A stretch of DNA of 64,000 bases, from contig NZ_QKVL01000032.1 in assembly GCF_003231275.1 (NCBI RefSeq), positions 1 to 64,000 of the forward strand, given 5' to 3'. Source of the DNA: Pseudomonas huaxiensis. Lineage in GTDB: Bacteria > Pseudomonadota > Gammaproteobacteria > Pseudomonadales > Pseudomonadaceae. Position numbers and translations under genes: made by a program. The notes beneath the pieces are model-generated. The model had not been told where the DNA came from. It made no database searches and saw only the letters and a program-made list of their open reading frames with translations. Below, piece by piece: positions 25,746 through 33,018 of this stretch. Each line of letters starts with the position of its first letter. The first letter of the stretch is position 1.

Positions 25746-25869
25746 CTTGAGATCGAGCGCCGCCCTAGCGGCGCATCGCGACGGTTCGGCGCCCCGACAA
25801 GCTCGCTCCTACAATGTGGTCAACTAACTGTAGGAGCGAGCTTGTCGGGGCGCCGAACCGTCGCGATGC
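25746..25869. repeat. 41-bp perfect inverted repeat (paired REPs, family A)
   Basis: Arms 25773-25813 and 25829-25869 are exact reverse complements over 41 bp (starting GCATCGCGACGGTTCGGCGC) around a 15-nt spacer. A family A palindromic head (GAGATCGAGCGCCGCCCTAG) precedes the left arm. It fills the gap between the convergent esterase and LysR genes and would form a very strong hairpin in RNA from either direction. Confidence 0.85.
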
Positions 25870-25886
25870 CTTCCCTATCCCCCCAC

Positions 25887-26798
25887 TCACGCCATATCGC
25901 TCTGCGCAAACTCCTCCGCCAGGTGGTCAATCAGCGAGCGTACCGACGGCAGCAACCCGCGCCGCGACGGGAAGATGGCATGGACAATCCCGCAACGCGG
26001 ATGCCACTCCGGCAGCAACTCCACCAGCCGACCCTCGGCCAGGTCTTCACGCACCGCGACCCGCGGCAAATGAGCGATGCCCACTCCCGCAACCACGAAG
26101 TGACGCAAGGCGAACAAGTCGTCGGTGACCATCCGTGGTTTGTGCGGGATCACCAGGCTGGTGCTCATGTCCTCGCCCTGGAACAATTCCCACTGGTATT
26201 CGCGCTGGGCGCTGCCCCAGTGAACGCTGGGCAACTGGCTGAGCATCTGTGGATCGAAACCCTTCGGCAAACGTTCGAGAAGTGCAGGCTGGCCGACCAG
26301 GCATTGGGTGCTGTTGCTCAGCACCTTCATCACCATGTCGGTGTTCTCCAGCGGCGGAAAGCGCACCCGCAGCGCTACGTCGACGCCTTCGTGAAGCAGG
26401 TCGACGCGGCGGTTGGTGCTCTCGATGAACAGCTCAACCCGTGGGTACTTGAGCATGTAGCGGGTCAGCATCGGGCCGACCCAGGAGTTGAGCAGGGTGG
26501 TGGGGCAACTGATTCGCACCAGGCCGCGGGGTTCGCTGAGGTTGCGCGCGATGACTTCCGCCGCGCCTTCGGCCTCGACCCGCATGGCCGTGCAACGGCG
26601 GTAATACTCCTGGCCGATTTCGGTCAGCGAGCAATGGCGGCTGGTGCGGTGCAGCAGGCGAACGCCAAGCCGCTCTTCAAGATCGGCGATGCGCCGGCTG
26701 AGCTTTGACTTGGGCATGTCCAGCGCCCGCCCGGCTGGGGCGAAGCCGCCGTGTTCGACCACTTGGGTGAAGTAATAGAGGGAGTTGAGGTCTTCCAA
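25887..26798 (-). CDS. LysR-family transcriptional regulator
   Basis: A 303-residue regulator with an N-terminal winged helix-turn-helix (LYYFTQVVEHGGFAPAGRALDMPKSKLSRRIADLEERLGVRLLHRTSRH) and a C-terminal inducer-binding domain. The TTG start is supported by GGAGAA at 7-nt spacing. It belongs to the AaeR/DsdC-like subgroup whose proteins often control quinone- or aromatic-stress genes. It is convergent with the esterase gene, and a target cannot be read; the twin palindromes at 24070-24105 are one possibility. Confidence 0.88.
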   Translation of the reverse strand: MEDLNSLYYFTQVVEHGGFAPAGRALDMPKSKLSRRIADLEERLGVRLLHRTSRHCSLTEIGQEYYRRCTAMRVEAEGAAEVIARNLSEPRGLVRISCPTTLLNSWVGPMLTRYMLKYPRVELFIESTNRRVDLLHEGVDVALRVRFPPLENTDMVMKVLSNSTQCLVGQPALLERLPKGFDPQMLSQLPSVHWGSAQREYQWELFQGEDMSTSLVIPHKPRMVTDDLFALRHFVVAGVGIAHLPRVAVREDLAEGRLVELLPEWHPRCGIVHAIFPSRRGLLPSVRSLIDHLAEEFAQSDMA

Positions 26799-26893
26799 GG
26801 ATCGTTCTCCGGCTGGAACGCTTGTGGAAAACCGGGGAGTCTATCTCAGCAAAGGTGATCTTTCAGGTCTCTTGAGCTCTCAGAGGGTAGGTT

Positions 26894-26922
26894 GCTGTAG
26901 GAGCAAGCTTCGCTCCTACAGC
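26894..26922. repeat. Single REP palindrome / terminator
   Basis: GCTGTAGGAGC and GCTCCTACAGC form an 11-bp perfect stem with a 7-nt loop. It uses the TGTAGGAGC core seen in the larger repeats. It lies between the KefB/C-type gene (stop at 26933) and the LysR start and may terminate the former. Confidence 0.7.
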
Positions 26923-26932
26923 AGGGCTCGGT

Positions 26933-28720
26933 TCAATCCACATCCGCCTCGAACAGCCGCTCCAGGTCCAGCCGCGCCTCCTGGGCGGTCTGCATCACCT
27001 TGGCCTTGTCGTCGCGGACACGCCCCTGAACGCTGAGCACTTCCTCGTCATGCCGGGTAAAGCGCTGGATGCGATCCGCCGCTTGCGCCTCGCTCAAACC
27101 CAGCCCCACCAGCGTCAGCCGGCTCATTTCCAGGCTGGAGTGGAAAGTCTCGCGGATCGGTTCGGCGCCCACGTCCACCAGCTTGTGCACATGCTGGCGG
27201 TTACGCGCCCGGGCGATGACTTTGAGGTGCGGGTACAACTGCTTGACCCGTGCGGCGGTGCGGGTGGTGATCTCCGGGTCGTCGGTGGTGATGACGAAGT
27301 ATTCGGCCTCGCCGACCTTGGCCGCATGCAGCACTTCGGGGCGCTGCGGGTCGCCATAGAACACCGGCGCCTGTTCGAACATACGGGTCATTTCGATGGC
27401 ATCCACCGACGTTTCCAGGGCAACGAAGGGAATCTTCTGTGCGCGCAGGATGCGCGCGATGATCTGGCCCATGCGGCCCATGCCGACAATCACTACCCGC
27501 GGTGCATCGGTGGCGATGTTCTTGTACTGCTCCGGCACTTCGCGGGCCACTTGCGGGCGTTTGCCGAGACGGGCGCACCCCAGCAGCAACAGTGGGGTGA
27601 TGGCCATGGACAAGGTGATGGTCATCAGCAGCAGGTCGAAGGTCTGGGCGTCGAACAGGCCCTGGTCGCGGCCCAGCTTGAACACCACGAAGGCGAACTC
27701 GCCGCCCGCCGCCAGCACCACGCCGAGGCGCAGGGCACTGACATTGCTGAGCCCACCGGCAAGGCGCCCGACCAGCATCAACAATGGCAGCTTCACCCCC
27801 ACCAGCAACAGGGTCAGGCCAAGCACCACCAGCGGCATCTGCACCAGCAGGCTGAGGTTGGCGCCCATGCCGACGCTGATGAAGAACAGCCCCAGCAATA
27901 GGCCCTTGAATGGTTCGATCTGCGATTCCAGCTCATGCCGGTATTCCGAATCGGCGAGCAACAGCCCGGCGAGGAATGCGCCGAGCGCCATGGAAATCCC
28001 GGCTTCTTCCATCAGCCAGGCAGTGCCGATGACCACCAGTAGCGCGGTAGCGGTGGACACTTCCGGCAAGCCGGTGCGGGCCACGGTGCGGAATAGCGGG
28101 CGCAGCAGGTAACGGCCACCGACGATGACAATCGCGATGCTGCCGAACACTTTCAGACCGTGCTCTAGGCTGTCGCCGTGGCTGGTGTCCGGGCCGCTGG
28201 CGGCCAGCAATGGCACCAGGGCGATCAGCGGAATTGCGGCGATGTCCTGGAACAGCAGGATGGCGAATGCCAGTCGGCCGTGAGGCGCGTTGAGTTGTTT
28301 GCTTTCGGCGAGGCTTTGCAGGCCGAAGGCGGTGGACGACAGCGCCAGCCCCAGGCCAAGCACCAGCGCGGCCGGCAGCGACTGGGCAAAGCCGAACAGG
28401 GCAATGGCGCCGATCACCGCACCGGTCAGCAGCACTTGCGCCAGGCCGACGCCGAACACCGACTTGCGCATCAACCACAGCCGACGCGGCGACAGCTCCA
28501 GGCCGATGATGAACAGGAGCAGGACCACGCCCAGCTCGGAAATATGCGCGACGCTTTGCGTGTCGCGAATCAGCCCCAGCGCCTGCGGACCAATGACCAC
28601 CCCGGCCAGCAAATAGCCGAGCACGGCGCCGAGTTGCAGGCGCTTGGCCAGGGGGACGGTGATGACTGCGGCGAGGAGAAAAATCACTGCGGTTTGCAGC
28701 AGGCTGCCTTCGTGTGGCAT
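26933..28720 (-). CDS. Monovalent cation:proton antiporter-2, KefB/KefC type
   Basis: A 595-residue protein. About twelve membrane helices (residues 1-380) belong to the CPA2 exchanger family (LQLGAVLGYLLAGVVIGP; LGVVLLLFIIGLELSPRRLW; ALGAFLAGLLLADSEYRHELE). A cytosolic RCK/TrkA-N domain follows (VVIVGMGRMGQIIARIL, VFYGDPQRPEVL). Such proteins expel K+ in exchange for H+ and in KefB/C are gated by glutathione adducts. No KefF/G ancillary gene is adjacent. The gene appears monocistronic. Confidence 0.88.
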   Translation of the reverse strand: MPHEGSLLQTAVIFLLAAVITVPLAKRLQLGAVLGYLLAGVVIGPQALGLIRDTQSVAHISELGVVLLLFIIGLELSPRRLWLMRKSVFGVGLAQVLLTGAVIGAIALFGFAQSLPAALVLGLGLALSSTAFGLQSLAESKQLNAPHGRLAFAILLFQDIAAIPLIALVPLLAASGPDTSHGDSLEHGLKVFGSIAIVIVGGRYLLRPLFRTVARTGLPEVSTATALLVVIGTAWLMEEAGISMALGAFLAGLLLADSEYRHELESQIEPFKGLLLGLFFISVGMGANLSLLVQMPLVVLGLTLLLVGVKLPLLMLVGRLAGGLSNVSALRLGVVLAAGGEFAFVVFKLGRDQGLFDAQTFDLLLMTITLSMAITPLLLLGCARLGKRPQVAREVPEQYKNIATDAPRVVIVGMGRMGQIIARILRAQKIPFVALETSVDAIEMTRMFEQAPVFYGDPQRPEVLHAAKVGEAEYFVITTDDPEITTRTAARVKQLYPHLKVIARARNRQHVHKLVDVGAEPIRETFHSSLEMSRLTLVGLGLSEAQAADRIQRFTRHDEEVLSVQGRVRDDKAKVMQTAQEARLDLERLFEADVD

Positions 28721-28853
28721 CGCTCGGACTCCATGAGCTGCATGAGGCAGCGTTAAAAAAGAGCCTGCATTTTGGCGTCGGGGTCAGGGCGGGACAATCT
28801 GTCTGAATGGCGACAGATCGTCCACCTGAGGGGGACAGTAAGCGGCTTGCTGC

Positions 28854-29285
28854 TTATTTGTACTGCGCGACCACTTCGTCCTTGCCGTCGGTGGTCAGCC
28901 CGATCACCTGATAAGCGTCCTTGTGGTCGCCCATTTCCATGCCGGGCGAGCCCATCGGCATACCGGGCACGGCCAGGCCGCGCAGGTCAGGGCGTTTGGC
29001 CAGGACCGAAATCTGCTCCGCCGGCACATGGCCTTCGACGAATTTGCCGTCGATGACGCCGGTATGGCACGAAGCCAGGCGCGGCGCCACACCGAGGCGC
29101 TGCTTGACCGCGCTCATGTTCGGCTCGACATGGTCGTTGACGGTGTAGCCGTTGTCGCGCAGGTGGGTGATCCATTCCTTGCAGCAGCCGCAATTGGGAT
29201 CGCGGTAGACATCGATGGTCTGGCCGGCCTGGGCCAGGGTGCTCATGGCCAGCAGACCGAGGGCGGCGAGGTTGTTTTTCAGCAT
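28854..29285 (-). CDS. DUF411 periplasmic metal-binding protein
   Basis: A 143-residue secreted protein: signal peptide (LAALGLLAMSTLAQA), then a thioredoxin-like DUF411 domain with the CxCC-type site in YRDPNCGCCKEW and Met/His-containing PGMPMGSPGMEMGDHKDAY near the C-terminus. The family recurs in copper and other metal-resistance clusters, and here it lies downstream of copA-copB on the same strand with a REP between. A copper-binding role in the periplasm is inferred. The start at 29285 gives the signal peptide at the N-terminus. Confidence 0.85.
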   Translation of the reverse strand: MLKNNLAALGLLAMSTLAQAGQTIDVYRDPNCGCCKEWITHLRDNGYTVNDHVEPNMSAVKQRLGVAPRLASCHTGVIDGKFVEGHVPAEQISVLAKRPDLRGLAVPGMPMGSPGMEMGDHKDAYQVIGLTTDGKDEVVAQYK

Positions 29286-29319
29286 TGTTCTATCTCCTTG
29301 GAATTCTGTGTGCTTGAGG

Positions 29320-29377
29320 GCCTCATCGCCGGCAAGACCGGCTCCCACATCAACTGTGGGCTTGCCAGCGATGAGGC
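29320..29377. repeat. Paired REP-like palindrome (family B)
   Basis: GCCTCATCGCCGGCAAG at 29320 is mirrored by CTTGCCAGCGATGAGGC ending at 29377, with CTCCCACA/TGTGGG inside. The arms differ at a few positions. It fills the gap between the copB stop codon and the DUF411 gene and probably lowers read-through between them. Confidence 0.7.
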
Positions 29378-29378
29378 T

Positions 29379-30284
29379 CTAAAACCTGAACCTCACCCCA
29401 GCCAGCCACCGCGTCTGCCCGACATCCCCGTCTTCATCCCGGGTCATCTCGGCCGTGTCGCCATACACCCGGTTGAACGACACCCCGACATAGGGCGCGA
29501 ACCACGGCGTGATTTCGTAGCGCAGGCGCAGCCCGACCTCACTGTCCGACAGCCCGGAACCCTGGGTGCGGCCCGGGTCATCGCGGCCATGAAGGTTCAC
29601 CTCCACGTTCGGTTCAAGCCGCCAGCGTTGGGTCAGGAGAATAGCGTACGCCGCCTCCAGGCGCAGCGCGGTTTGATGTCGCTCGCCCGCGTACAGCGTG
29701 GCTTCCAGCTCCATGCCGTAGAGCGGCGTGCCCTGGATGCCGAGGGCGGCCCAGGTCTGGCCGCTGCCTGGCTTGAAGTCCTGACGCAGGCCAGCGACCA
29801 CTTCCCACCACGGGCTGACCGCATGGCCCCACAGCGCCTGCAGTTCGGCCTTGTGGGTCTTGCCCTGTTCGCGCTCGCCTTCCGTGCGCAGCCACAGCCG
29901 GTCGATATCGCCGCCGATCCAGGCATTGGCATTCCAGTTCAGCGCACTGTTGTTCTCGACGTCCTGATATTCAAGTTGCTCGACGGTCACCGCCCAGTTG
30001 ATCTGCCGGTCATGCACCTGATGGCCCGGCAGCGGCGGGAAGGCGGCCTGGCGATCGGCGTCGGTGAGAGGTTTCAGTGGCGCGCGCGGCTGATCGGCGT
30101 CGGGCGTCGGGCTGCCGTGGTCCATGCCGCCATGGCTCATGCTGCCGTGATTCATCGCGCCATGATTCATGCTGCCGTGATCCATGCCCGCATGGTTCAT
30201 GGTCGCTGCCCGCAGTTCTTCACTGCCCAACAGCAACACTAGAGCCATGCTGCCGAGCAGCGGCCGGTTGAGTCGTTCATTCAT
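29379..30284 (-). CDS. copB: Copper resistance protein B (outer membrane)
   Basis: A 301-residue protein: signal peptide, then a Met/His-rich region of repeats such as NHAGMDHGSMNHGAM (residues about 30-55) that binds copper, then the CopB beta-barrel domain ending in a terminal Phe (GVRFRF), with WGGD/WLRTEGE-type motifs. ATG 30284 overlaps the copA stop by eight bases, so the pair is translationally coupled. In P. syringae CopB sits in the outer membrane and works with CopA to sequester copper outside the cytoplasm. Confidence 0.92.
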   Translation of the reverse strand: MNERLNRPLLGSMALVLLLGSEELRAATMNHAGMDHGSMNHGAMNHGSMSHGGMDHGSPTPDADQPRAPLKPLTDADRQAAFPPLPGHQVHDRQINWAVTVEQLEYQDVENNSALNWNANAWIGGDIDRLWLRTEGEREQGKTHKAELQALWGHAVSPWWEVVAGLRQDFKPGSGQTWAALGIQGTPLYGMELEATLYAGERHQTALRLEAAYAILLTQRWRLEPNVEVNLHGRDDPGRTQGSGLSDSEVGLRLRYEITPWFAPYVGVSFNRVYGDTAEMTRDEDGDVGQTRWLAGVRFRF

Positions 30285-31989
30285 CGACGCGCACCTCGCG
30301 GAACATGCCGGTCTCCATGTGATAGAGCAGGTGGCAGTGATAGGCCCAACGGCCCAGGGCATCGGCGCTGACCCGGTAGCTGCGGCGGCTGCCCGGTGGC
30401 ATGTCGATGGTGTGCTTGCGCACCTGGAACCGGCCGTGTTCATCCTCCAGGTCGCTCCACAGGCCGTGCAAGTGAATCGGGTGGGCCATCATGGTGTCGT
30501 TGACCAGGGTGATGCGCAGGCGCTCGCCGTATATCAGGCGCAAGGGCTCGGCGTCGGAGAAGCGCACGCCGTCGAACGACCAGGCGAAGCGCTCCATGTG
30601 TCCGGTCAGGTGCAGTTCTATTTCCCGGCCCGGCTCGCGGCCATCGGGGTCGGCGAAGGTGCTTCTGAGGTCGGCGTAGCTCAGCACACGGCGGCCATTG
30701 TTGCGCAGGCCGAGGCCGGGATCGGCGAGGTTGGCCTTCGGTGTCATGGTCTGCATGTCCACCAGCGGGTTATTGGTTTCCGACGCGGGGTGCTGCTGCA
30801 TGCCGGGCGTGTTGCCGTGATCCATGCCGCTCATCTGGCTGTGGTCCATGCCGCCCATGCCCGCCATGGCGCCGTGATCCATGCCCATGTCGGCCATGCG
30901 CAGTCGCGGGCGTGGATCGGTCGCTGGCACCTCGGCTTGCAACCCCGGCGCCCGGGCCAAAGTGCCACGGGCGTAACCGCTGCGGTCCATGCTCTGGGCG
31001 AACAGGGTGTAGGCCGGCTGGTCGCCGACGCTGACCAGCACGTCATAGGTTTCCGCCACCGCCAGGCGCAGCTCGTCCACGGTCACCGGTTGCACCGGCT
31101 GGCCGTCGGCGGCGATCACGGTCAGCTTCAGGCCGGGGATGCGAAAGTCGAAATAGGTCATCGCCGAGCCGTTGATCAGCCGCAGGCGCAGGGTTTCGCC
31201 GGGCTGGAACAGGCAGGTGAAATTGCCCTCGGGCGCCTGGCCGTTGAGCAGGTAGGTGTAGGTGGCGGCGCTGATATCGGCGATATCGGTCGGGGTCATG
31301 CGCATCTGCGCCCATTCCGTGCGTTCGGCCAGGGTCGCGCGCCAGCCGTCACGGGCGACATCGTCAACGAAGTCGCCCAGGGTGCGCTGCTGCCGGTTGA
31401 AGTAATCGGACTGCTTTTTCAGCGTTGTCAGCAGCTCGGCGGGTGGCTGGTCGCTCCAGTCGCTGAGCAGCAGCACGCAGTCGCGCTGATAGACATGCGG
31501 TTCCGGCTCTCTCGGCTCGATGACGATGGCGCCATAGACGCCGGCCTGCTCCTGCAGCCCGGAATGGCTGTGGTACCAGTAGGTGCCGTGCTGCACCAGG
31601 GTGAAGCGGTAGAGGTAATCGCCACCGGGTTCGATACCGGCGAAACTCAGGCCGGGCACGCCGTCCATGTTGGCGGGCAGGATGATGCCGTGCCAGTGCA
31701 GCGACGTGGGTTCGGCGAGGCGGTTGCGCACCCGCAGGGTCACGGTGTCGCCTTCGCGCCAGCGCAGCACCGGGCCGGGCAGGCTGTCGTTGATGGTCAG
31801 CGCAGTGCGCGGCTTGCCGGTGAAGTTCACGGCCGTCTGGCCGATGAACAGCTCGAAGTGCTGGCCGGCCAGTTCGCCGCTGTTGCGCTCGCTGGCCCAG
31901 GCGTGCGGGCGCCAGAGGCCGAGGCCGCCAAAGGCGCCGGCCGCGGTCAGGCCCTTGACGAAGGTGCGTCGGGTCGGGAGGTGGGGCAT
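30277..31989 (-). CDS. copA: Copper resistance multicopper oxidase CopA
   Basis: A 570-residue Tat-exported multicopper oxidase. The twin-arginine signal is RRTFVKGLTAAGAFGGLG. Copper-site motifs are SLHWHGIILP and TYWYHSHSGLQEQ near the N-terminus, and MAHPIHLHG and YHCHLLYHMETGMF at the C-terminus. A Met/His-rich insert (MADMGMDHGAMAGMGG and following MDH repeats) at about residues 365-400 is typical of CopA. It oxidises Cu(I) in the periplasm. A cop-box-like site lies 72 bp upstream. The usual copRS regulator genes are not adjacent. Confidence 0.94.
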   Translation of the reverse strand: MPHLPTRRTFVKGLTAAGAFGGLGLWRPHAWASERNSGELAGQHFELFIGQTAVNFTGKPRTALTINDSLPGPVLRWREGDTVTLRVRNRLAEPTSLHWHGIILPANMDGVPGLSFAGIEPGGDYLYRFTLVQHGTYWYHSHSGLQEQAGVYGAIVIEPREPEPHVYQRDCVLLLSDWSDQPPAELLTTLKKQSDYFNRQQRTLGDFVDDVARDGWRATLAERTEWAQMRMTPTDIADISAATYTYLLNGQAPEGNFTCLFQPGETLRLRLINGSAMTYFDFRIPGLKLTVIAADGQPVQPVTVDELRLAVAETYDVLVSVGDQPAYTLFAQSMDRSGYARGTLARAPGLQAEVPATDPRPRLRMADMGMDHGAMAGMGGMDHSQMSGMDHGNTPGMQQHPASETNNPLVDMQTMTPKANLADPGLGLRNNGRRVLSYADLRSTFADPDGREPGREIELHLTGHMERFAWSFDGVRFSDAEPLRLIYGERLRITLVNDTMMAHPIHLHGLWSDLEDEHGRFQVRKHTIDMPPGSRRSYRVSADALGRWAYHCHLLYHMETGMFREVRVDE

Positions 31990-32060
31990 GGGGTCGTCTG
32001 TCCATCAGCAAAGATGGGCTGACCTTAGTCGCATGGTGCTGTCAGAAAACTGAGGTTTGA

Positions 32061-32075
32061 ATTACAGATTTGTCA
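32061..32075 (-). promoter_or_regulatory. Candidate cop box (CopR/CusR-type site)
   Basis: Read on the minus strand, TGACA-AATC-TGTAAT resembles the TGACA-n-TGTAAT boxes bound by CopR/CzcR/CusR-type regulators. It lies 72 bp upstream of the copA start, in the promoter position for copper-induced activation. The rest of the 280-bp gap is taken up by the paired repeat at 32103-32208. Confidence 0.5.
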
Positions 32076-32102
32076 GCGAGAAAATAGCGGGCTTCATGGC
32101 GT

Positions 32103-32208
32103 AATGCCAGTCAGTTAAACCTGTTCAGGCCCATCGCGAGCGAGCTCGCTCCTACAGTGTAGGAGCGAGCTCGCTCGCGATGGGCTGCAAAGCAGCCTGA
32201 CTGGTATT
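32103..32208. repeat. Large nested palindrome (head-to-head REPs)
   Basis: A core of two 28-bp arms, 32129-32156 and 32158-32185, is perfectly complementary about a single central base and consists of GAGCGAGCTCGCTC-type REP sequence. An outer pair, AATGCCAGTCAG and CTGACTGGTATT, matches 11 of 12 and nests around it. The whole could fold into one cruciform between the divergent copA and SDR genes. Confidence 0.85.
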
Positions 32209-32271
32209 GGGCTTCATGCGCGGGATTTTTGCGCCGCAGGATTTGAATGGTCGGTTGTACCAGGAGTAGCA

Positions 32272-33018
32272 ATGGACAAAGTTATCATCATCACCGGTGC
32301 CAGCCGTGGCATCGGCGCCGCCACCGCGTTGCTGGCGGCGCGTCAGGGTTACCGGATCTGCATCAACTATCTCGCCGACGATGACGCGGCGCACCGCGTG
32401 CTGGCCCAGGTACGCGAATTGGGCGCCGAGGCGATCGCCGTGCGCGCCGACGCCAGCGTCGAAGACGAGGTGATCCACCTGTTCCAGCGGGTCGACCACG
32501 AGCTTGGCCGGGTCACCGCACTGGTCAACAACGCCGGCACCATCGGCCAGAAAAGCCGGGTCGAGGAAATGTCCGAGTTCCGTCTGCTGAAGCTGATGAA
32601 GACCAACGTGGTCGGGCCGATGCTCTGCGCCAAACATGCGCTGGCGCGGATGTCGACCCGCCACGGCGGCAGCGGCGGTAGCATCGTCAACGTCTCCTCG
32701 GTGGCCGCGCGACTGGGCTCGCCCAACGAATACGTCGATTACGCCGCCTCGAAGGGCGCGCTGGACACCTTCACCCTTGGCCTGGCCAAGGAAGTGGCGG
32801 GTGAGGGCGTGCGGGTCAACGCTGTGCGGCCGGGCTACATCTTCACCGACTTCCACGCCCTGAGCGGCGACCCGGACCGCGTCAGCAAACTGGAACCCGG
32901 CATCCCCATGGGCCGCGGCGGTCAGGCCGAAGAAGTGGCCGAAGCGATCCTGTGGCTGCTGTCGGACAAGGCGTCGTATTCGACGGGGAGCTTCATTGAT
33001 CTGGGGGGCGGGCGCTAA
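32272..33018 (+). CDS. Short-chain dehydrogenase/reductase (SDR)
   Basis: A 248-residue classical SDR. It has the cofactor-binding TGASRGIG at residues 8-15, NNAG at about 86-89, catalytic Ser in IVNVSSVAA and YxxxK in YAASKGALD, plus the RPGYIFTDFH loop. The INYLADDDAA segment after the second strand suggests NADP(H) or NAD(H) use without certainty. AGGAGT precedes the ATG. It resembles glucose 1-dehydrogenase/3-oxoacyl reductase homologues; the real substrate is unknown. Its 3' end overlaps the convergent kinase gene by four bases. Confidence 0.85.
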   Translation: MDKVIIITGASRGIGAATALLAARQGYRICINYLADDDAAHRVLAQVRELGAEAIAVRADASVEDEVIHLFQRVDHELGRVTALVNNAGTIGQKSRVEEMSEFRLLKLMKTNVVGPMLCAKHALARMSTRHGGSGGSIVNVSSVAARLGSPNEYVDYAASKGALDTFTLGLAKEVAGEGVRVNAVRPGYIFTDFHALSGDPDRVSKLEPGIPMGRGGQAEEVAEAILWLLSDKASYSTGSFIDLGGGR

